Program-made: the position numbers and the translations under genes
Assembly (NCBI GenBank): GCA_046347155.1
Contig: JAXMGT010000001.1
Location: 558,001-622,000 of the forward strand
DNA length: 64,000 nt
Direction of reading: 5' to 3'
Origin: RPQJ01 sp046347155
Lineage (GTDB): Bacteria > Pseudomonadota > Gammaproteobacteria > Steroidobacterales > Steroidobacteraceae
Shown here: positions 7,988 through 15,484 of the stretch, in pieces
Numbering within the stretch: position 1 is the stretch's first letter
Layout: the number at the start of each line of letters is the position of its first letter
Notes under the pieces: model-generated
The model's input: the letters and a program-made list of their open reading frames with translations, nothing else
What the model was told of the DNA's origin: nothing
The model's database searches: none

Positions 7988-9334
7988 ATGCCGGCCAAAC
8001 ACCTGATCTTCCTGTTGTTGACGCTGCTGGTGGTGCCGACCGCCGCGTGGTTCGGTGTCCGTTACCGCTGGGCCGAGCGGCTGCTCGTGGTCGGGGCCTT
8101 CCTGTCGACGACCTACCTGGTGGACATCAACCTCTGGTCCATGGAGACCTATCGCGGCGACACCCGCGGCTTCGAGTTCGGTGTCACCGACTGGATGATG
8201 ATTGCGCTGGTCGTGACGATGCTCCGCTCGCCGCGCTGGCGCGGCGAACGGCTGGAACTGCTGCCCCCCAACTCGGGACCACTGCTCATCTACCTCGGCG
8301 TGGCGCTGCTCAGCGTCGCCTTCGCATACGTACCGCTGTACGCCGGATTCGGATTCCTGAAGCTCCTGCGTGCCGTCGCGGTCTATTGGGTCGCCTGCAA
8401 CTACCTGCGGAGCGACAGGGACCTGCGGTTCCTGATCATGGTGCTGGTGTCGATGGTCGCCGTGCAGTTCGCGCTGGTCCTCTGGCAGCGCGCGACCGGT
8501 CTCTACCGGGCGGTGGGGTCGACGCCGCATCCGAACACGCTCGCGGTCTACGTCAACTTCATGAACATGGTGTTCCTCGCATTCCTGCTCGGCGAGAAGC
8601 GCCGCTCGGGGTACACGTGGGCCGCCTGGGCCGGTCTCTCGATGGGGCTGCTGATCGTGCTGGCGACGTTCTCCCGCGGCGCGCTGATGTCGCTGGCGAT
8701 TGGGTTCGCGACGGTGACCACACTGTCGCTGTGGGATCGCCCGCGCGCGTCCAAGTTCGCGCTCATCGGCACGATGGCGCTCGCGGCGCTGCCGCTGGCC
8801 GTCAAGGTCACGCCGGCGATCGTCGAGCGATTCGAGACCGCTCCGGTCGAGTCCGGGATGAGCCGCCACCAGGCGAACTCGGCCGCGCTCGCAATGGCCC
8901 GGGACCACTTCTTCGGGGTCGGGCTGAACAACTACTCGTACGTGGTGAACCACACTGCGTACGCCGGCTACATCCCGCTCGAGTCCGACCGCGGCATCGT
9001 TCACAACGTCTACCTGCTGCACGCCAGCGAACTCGGCTGGCCGGGCCTGGCGGCGTTCCTGCTGGTGATCGGTCGCTACCTGTGGCTCGCGATCCGTTAC
9101 ATCGCGCAGCGTCGCGACGACCTCACCTCAAGCATGGCCATCGGCATCTTCGCCGGGATGCTCGGACTGTGGACGCAGTCGCTGCTCGAGTGGCTGTTCC
9201 GTCAGACTTACGTGACCGTCGAGTTCTTCCTGCTTGCCGGACTGCTCGCGGCGCTGCCGAGGATCGCGAGACGGACACGCGTCGAGCGCGCGCGGCGCGT
9301 TCTGCTCCTCAGGCACATTGCGGCCGCCCGCTGA
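7988..9334 (+). CDS. O-antigen ligase/polymerase-like membrane protein (Wzy/WaaL family)
   Basis: A 448-residue polytopic membrane protein with about ten to twelve hydrophobic segments. It has the family's long periplasmic loop between GMSRHQANSAALAMARDHFF and GIVHNVYLLHASELGWPG, the latter being the typical H-N-x-x-L motif region of O-antigen ligase-like proteins. In this locus it most likely polymerises lipid-linked repeat units (Wzy role); a ligase role cannot be excluded. The ATG at 7988 has only a weak ribosome binding site but sits just after predicted sigma-54 start site P2. It ends 42 bases from the convergent GT39 gene. Confidence 0.82.
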   Translation: MPAKHLIFLLLTLLVVPTAAWFGVRYRWAERLLVVGAFLSTTYLVDINLWSMETYRGDTRGFEFGVTDWMMIALVVTMLRSPRWRGERLELLPPNSGPLLIYLGVALLSVAFAYVPLYAGFGFLKLLRAVAVYWVACNYLRSDRDLRFLIMVLVSMVAVQFALVLWQRATGLYRAVGSTPHPNTLAVYVNFMNMVFLAFLLGEKRRSGYTWAAWAGLSMGLLIVLATFSRGALMSLAIGFATVTTLSLWDRPRASKFALIGTMALAALPLAVKVTPAIVERFETAPVESGMSRHQANSAALAMARDHFFGVGLNNYSYVVNHTAYAGYIPLESDRGIVHNVYLLHASELGWPGLAAFLLVIGRYLWLAIRYIAQRRDDLTSSMAIGIFAGMLGLWTQSLLEWLFRQTYVTVEFFLLAGLLAALPRIARRTRVERARRVLLLRHIAAAR

Positions 9335-9376
9335 ACCGGGCGTCGGCTCGACCGGGGCCGGGCGGGCGTTTACCGT

Positions 9377-11434
9377 TCAGTGCCCGGCCGGCCGGCCGGC
9401 GCGTGCCTGAGTCTCCGCCCCGATCGACCAGATCATGACCCGGCCGGCGCGCCCGGCATCGAATGTGCGGCGCGGCACGAGGCCCGGCAGACCGTGATCG
9501 AGTGCCCCGAGCAGCTCGGGGTTCGACTCCCGCAGGTAACGCTCGTACAGGATCACGACGCCCGGCGCACGGGCACGGACCCACGCACTGAGTCGCGCCG
9601 GATCGTCGGTCCAGGCCCGGGGCAGGGTGCGACGCCCGGCCCAGAAGCCGGACGCCGTCACGTAGCCGTATCCGTCACCGGTGATGAGTTCCCCGGGCGC
9701 GACGTTCGCCGCGATCCAGGCGCCGATGTCCCGATGAAAGCCGCGCTCGGCCTCGGTGTGCTTCGCGAGCACGGCGATGACCGGCACCAGGGCGATCGTC
9801 ACCGCGGCCGCCGGAGCCCATCGCAACGCGGGCCTGGCCAGCCGCTGCGCCAGGTAGTCGCCGAGTGCGACCAGCGCGCCCGCGCCGAAGATGCACGTGC
9901 CGATGGCCACCGGGAGCAGCATTCGCGGTTCGAGCTGCAGCAGCGGATAGAAGAGCAACGGCCAGACGGTGAAGGCGAGCAGCGGCCACTCCTCTCCCGC
10001 AACCGATGCGCGGCGGCGACTGAAGGCCGGCAGCAATACCGCGAGCAGGAACAGTGGCGACAGCAGAACGCCGGGCAGCCGCTCCAGCGTGTAGACGACG
10101 TTGCGGGGCCAGCGCTCGGCCAGCCGGGCGGCGACCGCGACGGGGCCCACCTTGCCGGCGTTCGACGCCGGCGCGATGGTGGAATAGGCCTCGCGGGCCG
10201 CCTCGCGCGGGTCGAGCATTTCCACGTGCTCGCGAGAGAGATTGCTGCCCTTGCTGAACAGCCTGATCGAGCCGAACAGCTGAGTGTCGGCCGCCGCATA
10301 GGCCGCGACCATGGCGAGGGCGGCGAGCAGGCCGCCGGTAACCACGCTCGACGACGGCCGCGCGCCGGAACGCCACGCTGCGACCGCGGTGACCAGGGCG
10401 AGCCACCCGGCGGCAACGACCGCCTCGTTGCGGACCAGGAACCAGGCGCCGAGTCCCGCGCCGGCGACCACTGCCGCGCGGGTGCAGCGGGGCTCCCTCA
10501 CCAGTACCGTCAGGCCCCACACCGACCAGAGTGCGGCCGTCAGGAAGAATGTCTCGGCGTAGCCGTTCACTGAGTACTCGACCAGCCGCGGGTGCAGCGC
10601 GAGGCCGAGTCCTGCGATGACGGCCGCCGGTCGCCCGTACAGGCGCAGCGCGACCAGGTAGCCGGGCACGACCAGCAGCACGCCGGGCAGCAGCGATGCA
10701 GCCACCAGCGTGCGGAACTGGTCCAGCCCCAGCGGCACCAGCAGTGCCTGCCAATAGTCGAACGCGCTGTGCCAGAACGCGTCGGCCTCGCCGGCGCGGC
10801 CATGGCCGACCAGCCATGCCACCCACGAGTAGTTGATCGCGTCGCCGTAGGCGACCGGCGCCGCGGCGACGAACGCGAGTCGCACGGCAAGTGCGATCGC
10901 GGCCAGGGCCAGCAGGTCTGTCCAGCGTGGACGAGCCCTCGTTCCGGACAGGACGTGGACGTCGCGAAACTCGCGGACGCTGTCGGGGGTGAACACCGCG
11001 ATGCGGTACCCGACGAACGTGACGCCGGCGGCGGCGACCACGGCCGCCACCTTGGCCAGGTTCATCATCGCGAGCGACAGCGGGTGCCCCGCCTGGACCC
11101 ATCGGTGCCCGACGAACAGGGCCACAGCGGCCTGCGTCGCGAGGCCCAGCAGCGCGAACGCGAGGAACCGCAGCTGAGCACCCCGACCGGCGCTCGAGTC
11201 GCGGAATGTCCAGCGCGAGTTGAGCAGGTAGGACTGCGCGGTGGCGACGGCACCGGCCGCCACTGCGACCAGCGTGAGCTCCAGCGGGGTTGAAGGCCGC
11301 CACATCAGGAACAGCAGGTTGGTGCAGGCGAAGTCGACCAGCGTATTGGCGATTCCCACCAGGCCGAAGCGGCCGAGTTGCGCCGCGAAGCGCAGCGCGA
11401 CGCCGTCCCGCGTCGGCGGGCCGGACCCGCTCAT
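9377..11434 (-). CDS. GtrA-like domain fused to a GT39-type membrane glycosyltransferase
   Basis: A 685-residue protein. Residues about 15-135 have the four-helix GtrA/DPMS pattern (LGRFGLVGIANTLVDFACTN, LNSRWTFRD). The rest is a multi-membrane-segment protein resembling GT39 dolichyl/undecaprenyl-phosphate-sugar transferases, with an early periplasmic loop containing YGDAINYSWV, an acidic site of the kind used for catalysis. GtrA proteins help flip polyprenyl-phosphate sugars, so the fusion could both present and transfer a sugar. The start (ATG 11434) overlaps the stop of the DPM1-like glycosyltransferase by four bases (ATGA), coupling donor synthesis to use. Confidence 0.8.
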   Translation of the reverse strand: MSGSGPPTRDGVALRFAAQLGRFGLVGIANTLVDFACTNLLFLMWRPSTPLELTLVAVAAGAVATAQSYLLNSRWTFRDSSAGRGAQLRFLAFALLGLATQAAVALFVGHRWVQAGHPLSLAMMNLAKVAAVVAAAGVTFVGYRIAVFTPDSVREFRDVHVLSGTRARPRWTDLLALAAIALAVRLAFVAAAPVAYGDAINYSWVAWLVGHGRAGEADAFWHSAFDYWQALLVPLGLDQFRTLVAASLLPGVLLVVPGYLVALRLYGRPAAVIAGLGLALHPRLVEYSVNGYAETFFLTAALWSVWGLTVLVREPRCTRAAVVAGAGLGAWFLVRNEAVVAAGWLALVTAVAAWRSGARPSSSVVTGGLLAALAMVAAYAAADTQLFGSIRLFSKGSNLSREHVEMLDPREAAREAYSTIAPASNAGKVGPVAVAARLAERWPRNVVYTLERLPGVLLSPLFLLAVLLPAFSRRRASVAGEEWPLLAFTVWPLLFYPLLQLEPRMLLPVAIGTCIFGAGALVALGDYLAQRLARPALRWAPAAAVTIALVPVIAVLAKHTEAERGFHRDIGAWIAANVAPGELITGDGYGYVTASGFWAGRRTLPRAWTDDPARLSAWVRARAPGVVILYERYLRESNPELLGALDHGLPGLVPRRTFDAGRAGRVMIWSIGAETQARAGRPAGH

Positions 11435-13161
11435 GCCGCGTCACGCAGCGTCGCGGCGACGCGTCCGCCCAGCAGCGCCTGCCCGGTCTCACCGGTGAAG
11501 CCGGCGTTGCGCGCGCGGATCCGGAACAGGGAGACGAGCATCCGGGACGCGTCGCGCACCGGGCGCAGCTTCGATCCGGCGATCTCGTGCCACTCCACCG
11601 CGACCTCGGCGACCCGATACCCGGCGAGCTGGGCCCGGTACAGGATCTCGACATCGAAGGCCCAGCCGAACTCGCCGAGTTCGCGGAACACGGCGCGCGC
11701 GACGTCGCGCCTCAAAAGCTTGAACCCGCACTGCGTGTCGCCGATGCCGGGCACCGCCAGGAAGTTGACCAGCCCGTAGAACACCTTGCCGATCACCGCG
11801 CGCAACGCGGCGCGCTCGCGCACGCGCCCGGCGCGCGGCGCCACGCGCGATCCGATCGCGATCTCGGCGCCGTCGCCGACCGCGGCGCGCAGTGCCTCGA
11901 GTTCGCGGATCGGCGTCGCGCCGTCCGCGTCCGCGACCAGCACGTGCCGTCCCCGAGCGACCTCGATTGCGTCGAGCACCGCTCGGCCCTTGCCGCCGTT
12001 GCGCGCGCGGCTGACCAGGCGGAGGCGCGGCTCCGTCGCGGCGACGCCGGCCACGAATTCGCCGGTGCCGTCGCTGGACCCGTCGTCGGCCACGATGACT
12101 TCCCACGAATAGGGCTGGGCCCGCAGGTGGGCCAGCACCTCGGGCAGGTAGCGTGGCAGGCGTTCGCGCTCGTTGTAGGCGGGGATCGCCACCGACACTT
12201 CGATTTCCGCGGCGACCGTTTCCTGGTCGGCGGCCCAGCCGTCGGCCGGCCGCCGAGACCGTGCGAGCAGCGCGGGCAGGCGCCGGTCGAACAGGTCACC
12301 GAGCGTGAGCTTGTAGCGCGACAGGTAGGCCAGGCCGGGCGCCAGCGCCGACACGATCCACGCAGCGTGGACGAACCACGCCAGGGCGGCGAGTTCGGCC
12401 GCGCCGACGGCCCACAGCCCGGCGCAGGCGAGCAGCTCGTACAGGCCGACGCCGAACGGCGCCGCGGGCACTGCCCGAACGAGGCTCAGTGTCACGAAGA
12501 TCGCCGCGGCGCCCGCAGGCGCTGCGGCGCCGCGGGGCTCGAGCAGATGCGACGCGGCGGTGAACGCGACGGCCTCGACCGCCAGCGCCGCCAGCGCGCA
12601 TCCGACCATCGCGGCGTGCGCGCGGAGCAGGGTCCCCCGCACGGTGCCGCGTGGCTGCCGCCAGTGAGGCGACGTCGACACCATCGCCACGAGCGTCACC
12701 AGCCACGCGAGCGCCGCGGTCGTGCGGTCCGGCAGGATCACGGTGGCGACCAGCGCGGGCAGTGCGGGCAGCAGCACGAGGCGCCACCACTGGCGCGAGC
12801 GTGACCACGCCGCGACGGCCGTGCTCGCGCGACCGGTCTCGCGGGCGACGAACTCGACCTCGAGGCGTCGCCGGTCCTGCAGCGGGCTGGCCCAGCGGGC
12901 GAGGTCCAGCACCAGTTGCAGCGACTGTGACTGGTGCAGCGACAGGCCGCGACCGAACCAGGCGCGCAGTTCGAGCCCGCGCACCAGCATGGCGACGAGC
13001 AGACCGAGCAGTGCAGTGCCGGCGGCCGCCGCGGTCAGTGGCGACGTGGCCGGGAACGACGCGAATGCCGCGGCGGCGAGCGCGAGCCCCGCGACGAGCC
13101 GGAGCGCACTGGCGACGACCAGCGACGATGTCGTACGGGCTTCTGGGCGGGTGGCTGACAT
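11431..13161 (-). CDS. membrane protein with C-terminal GT2 polyprenyl-phosphate sugar synthase domain
   Basis: This 576-residue protein has an N-terminal half of about seven hydrophobic helices, resembling lysylphosphatidylglycerol-synthase/AglD-type membrane domains. A DPM1-like GT2 domain follows: EVSVAIPAYNERERLPRYL, VIVADDGSSDGT, NGGKGRAVLDAI, DADGATPI and DTQCGFKLLRRDVA. The latter domain makes polyprenyl-phosphate-linked sugars, which the co-transcribed GtrA-GT39 protein could use. The ATG at 13161 is preceded by GGAG (7-10 bases) and a sigma-54 promoter (P3, leader about 33 bases). The open frame extends upstream to 13332 without conserved sequence. Confidence 0.85.
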   Translation of the reverse strand: MSATRPEARTTSSLVVASALRLVAGLALAAAAFASFPATSPLTAAAAGTALLGLLVAMLVRGLELRAWFGRGLSLHQSQSLQLVLDLARWASPLQDRRRLEVEFVARETGRASTAVAAWSRSRQWWRLVLLPALPALVATVILPDRTTAALAWLVTLVAMVSTSPHWRQPRGTVRGTLLRAHAAMVGCALAALAVEAVAFTAASHLLEPRGAAAPAGAAAIFVTLSLVRAVPAAPFGVGLYELLACAGLWAVGAAELAALAWFVHAAWIVSALAPGLAYLSRYKLTLGDLFDRRLPALLARSRRPADGWAADQETVAAEIEVSVAIPAYNERERLPRYLPEVLAHLRAQPYSWEVIVADDGSSDGTGEFVAGVAATEPRLRLVSRARNGGKGRAVLDAIEVARGRHVLVADADGATPIRELEALRAAVGDGAEIAIGSRVAPRAGRVRERAALRAVIGKVFYGLVNFLAVPGIGDTQCGFKLLRRDVARAVFRELGEFGWAFDVEILYRAQLAGYRVAEVAVEWHEIAGSKLRPVRDASRMLVSLFRIRARNAGFTGETGQALLGGRVAATLRDAA

Positions 13162-13204
13162 GCGGGACTCCGGGCGGACGCTGGGATTGACGGCCGGTTC
13201 CAGG

Positions 13205-13220
13205 AGCAAGAACCGGGCCA
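13205..13220 (-). promoter_or_regulatory. sigma-54 promoter P3 (for the 13161-9377 operon)
   Basis: The minus strand reads TGGCCCG-GTTC-TTGCT, one base off the -24 consensus with a perfect -12. The start site would be near 13194. P4, on the opposite strand, has the same -24 variant. Confidence 0.68.
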
Positions 13221-13305
13221 ACCCGGTGCGCGCATCACCGACGCGGCCGTGGTGCTGCCGGCCGGTCGCGCCCCGTCTGCGGCGGCGGTCGATTCCGGGA
13301 ACGCG

Positions 13306-13318
13306 ATGCAGATTGCAA
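13306..13318. promoter_or_regulatory. degenerate activator-binding dyad between P3 and P4
   Basis: ATGCA-GAT-TGCAA keeps the GCA-N3-TGC core of the dyad found at 7865, 23515 and 30137 but deviates at the outer bases. It is centred about 118 bases upstream of the P3 start site and 108 bases upstream of P4. It is weaker than the other three copies. Confidence 0.4.
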
Positions 13319-13393
13319 AGCCGAATTTCCATTCCGCGTGCAATAGGAGGCCTGCAACGGGCGCGGTCGCGACCACGTGGCCGTCCGCCGATC

Positions 13394-13409
13394 TGGCCCG
13401 TTCCTTGCT
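13394..13409 (+). promoter_or_regulatory. sigma-54 promoter P4 (for the 13450-15484 operon)
   Basis: TGGCCCG-TTCC-TTGCT has a perfect -12 and one change in the -24 element. The start site is predicted near 13420, giving a leader of about 30 bases to the ATG at 13450. Confidence 0.7.
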
Positions 13410-13449
13410 TAGGAGATGACCGTCAGGCCAATGCCATCCGGGAGCCACG

Positions 13450-14331
13450 ATGACCGTGACCGAACCACCGCGCATCTCCGTCGTGATGCGTTCCTACAAC
13501 GACGTCGACGTGATCGGCGCAACGCTCGCAGCGCTGGAGCGCCAGACCGTCCGCGACTTCGAGCTGTGGAATTTCGACTCCACGTCGAGCGACGGCACGC
13601 TCGACGTCATCCGTCGCCACAACGACGCGGGCCGGATCCTGCTCAACGACAGTCGCAGCTACAACCCGGGTCGCGTGCTGAACGAGGCGGTGGCGAAGTG
13701 CCGGGGCGGCATCGTGGTGTTCATCAACTCCGACGCCACGCCGTCCGACGAGCGGTGGCTGGAGCGCCTGGTCGCGCCGCTCCAGGACCCGCGGGTCGCG
13801 GCCGCCTTCGGTCGCCAGGTCGCACGACCCCGCGCGCGCAGCCTGTTCGTGAAGGACACCGAGCGTGCCTTCGGCGACGGCAGCGTCGCGCGCGGCTGGG
13901 TGCACTTCTTCTCGATGGCCAACTCGGCGGTGCGCCGCGACCTGGCGCTCGCGATGCCCTTCGAAACGCGCATCCAGTACTCCGAGGACATCGAGTGGTC
14001 GTACCGCATGCGTCGCGCCGGGCACCGGATCGAGTACGTCCCGGAGGCGGTTGCGGTCCACTCGCACAACTACACGCTGGCCCAGAGCTTCCGGAGACAT
14101 CGCGGCGAGGGCGCCGCGGACGCGTGGATCTTCCGCAATGGGGAATTGCGGCAGTCCTTCGTGGGCTATTGCCTGCTGCCGTTCGGCATGGAGGTGCTGC
14201 GCGACCTCGGCTGGGCCGTCCGGAACCGGTCAGCCGATGCGGTGCTGCACAGCATCCCGCTGCGCGCCGCCCAGAAATGGGGACGCTGGGAAGGATTCCG
14301 CGACGGGAGGCGTGCGCATGGAAAGCACTGA
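13450..14331 (+). CDS. glycosyltransferase family 2
   Basis: A 293-residue GT-A enzyme. The N-terminus ISVVMRSYNDVDVIGATLAA binds the nucleotide, VFINSDATPSDERWLERL holds the metal-binding acidic region, and QYSEDIEWSYRMRRAGHRIE carries the ED motif of the presumed catalytic base. It resembles rhamnosyl/galactosyl transferases of polysaccharide loci; donor and acceptor are unknown. It follows sigma-54 promoter P4. The next gene starts 14 bases before its stop in another frame, so translation is coupled. Confidence 0.88.
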   Translation: MTVTEPPRISVVMRSYNDVDVIGATLAALERQTVRDFELWNFDSTSSDGTLDVIRRHNDAGRILLNDSRSYNPGRVLNEAVAKCRGGIVVFINSDATPSDERWLERLVAPLQDPRVAAAFGRQVARPRARSLFVKDTERAFGDGSVARGWVHFFSMANSAVRRDLALAMPFETRIQYSEDIEWSYRMRRAGHRIEYVPEAVAVHSHNYTLAQSFRRHRGEGAADAWIFRNGELRQSFVGYCLLPFGMEVLRDLGWAVRNRSADAVLHSIPLRAAQKWGRWEGFRDGRRAHGKH

Positions 14332-15484
14332 TTCGCAGCGCTACACGCTGTGCGGACCGCCCGAGGTCGAGGCGCGCATCGAGGCCGACCAGCGACGGGT
14401 GGTCGACGAAGTCACGGCGCTGCTGCCCGGGGATCGCCTCGATGCACTGGTGCTCGCGGGCGGCTACGGGCGCGGCGAGGGTGGCTACCGTTACAGCCTC
14501 GCGACCGCCGTTCCGTACAACGATTACGACTACTTCGTCGTCCTGCGGGACTGTACCCCGGCACAGCTGCGCTCGATGCGCGGCGACCTGCGCCTGCTCG
14601 CCAGCCGGCTCAGCCACGAGTTCGAACTGGAAGTCGACATCGCGGTGCTCGAGCGGGAGCGGCTCGCGTCGCTGCCGTCGTGCCTGATGTATTCCGAGCT
14701 CAAGTGGCGTCACCGCGTCCTCGCCGGCGATCCGGGCGCGCTGGACGCGATCGGATCCCCGCCGCCATGGGACCTGCCACTCGCGGAATTCTCGCGGATG
14801 ATGCTGAACCGCGGCGCGCTGCTGCTGATGAACGCCCAGGCAATGGAACGGCACGCGAGCGTGCGTGCGCACGGGAACGAGCGGTTCCTGCGCTATTTTT
14901 CGAAGGGCGTGCTTGCCGCGGGGGACGCCCGTCTTGCGGCCGCCGGCCGCTACCATCCGTCGGTGGCCGAGCGTGGCCGACGGTTGCGCGAGATCGAGTG
15001 GGCGGGGACGGGACGCGACGAGTTCCTCGGCCTGTACGAACACGCCACCAGCCTCAAGCTCGGCGGCGTCGGTACCGGCAATCTGCGTCGCACCGAGCCG
15101 CAGGCGCTGCAACGCCTCGCGGTCCACGAGTGGCTGGAGGCCTATCGTGTGCTCGAGTCCGCGCGACTCCGGCGGCCGCTGCGAAGCTGGCAGGCCTACT
15201 CGTCGCCGTGGCTCGGCAAGGGGCAGGGACACGGTCGCTGGTGGAGCGCGGCGCACCACGTCGCGCTCTCGCTCGCCGCGAGCGCCGGTCGACGTGCGCG
15301 GCCGAGCCCGGTGCGCATGCTGCGGCATCCGCGCGAACGGCTGATGGCCGCGCTGCCGTTGCTGCTCGAGTCCGGCAGCCCGACGGAGAACCGGCTGGCC
15401 GCCGAGGCGCTCGGCGCGTCCGCCGCCGCGCCGTGGACCGGTTTGGCCGACTGCTTCCTCGCCGACTGGCGTCGCTACTGCTGA
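14318..15484 (+). CDS. nucleotidyltransferase-fold (Pol beta-type) protein of unknown substrate
   Basis: A 388-residue protein with a Pol beta-like nucleotidyltransferase core: GGYGRGEGG, then NDYDYFVVL (Asp pair) and LEVDIAVLE (third Asp). All three metal-binding carboxylates appear intact. The remaining two thirds is mostly helical with no motif I recognise. Inside an exopolysaccharide operon it may nucleotidylate a sugar, lipid or protein. The ATG at 14318 has GGGAGG 8 bases upstream and overlaps the GT2 gene by 14 bases. Its last 10 bases overlap tail to tail with the GH9 gene on the other strand. Confidence 0.7.
   Translation: MESTDSQRYTLCGPPEVEARIEADQRRVVDEVTALLPGDRLDALVLAGGYGRGEGGYRYSLATAVPYNDYDYFVVLRDCTPAQLRSMRGDLRLLASRLSHEFELEVDIAVLERERLASLPSCLMYSELKWRHRVLAGDPGALDAIGSPPPWDLPLAEFSRMMLNRGALLLMNAQAMERHASVRAHGNERFLRYFSKGVLAAGDARLAAAGRYHPSVAERGRRLREIEWAGTGRDEFLGLYEHATSLKLGGVGTGNLRRTEPQALQRLAVHEWLEAYRVLESARLRRPLRSWQAYSSPWLGKGQGHGRWWSAAHHVALSLAASAGRRARPSPVRMLRHPRERLMAALPLLLESGSPTENRLAAEALGASAAAPWTGLADCFLADWRRYC

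Noticed and set aside
13325..13345. A further -24/-12 candidate on the minus strand (TGGAAAT...TTGCA).
   Set aside because: The GG to GC spacing is 12 rather than 10 bases.
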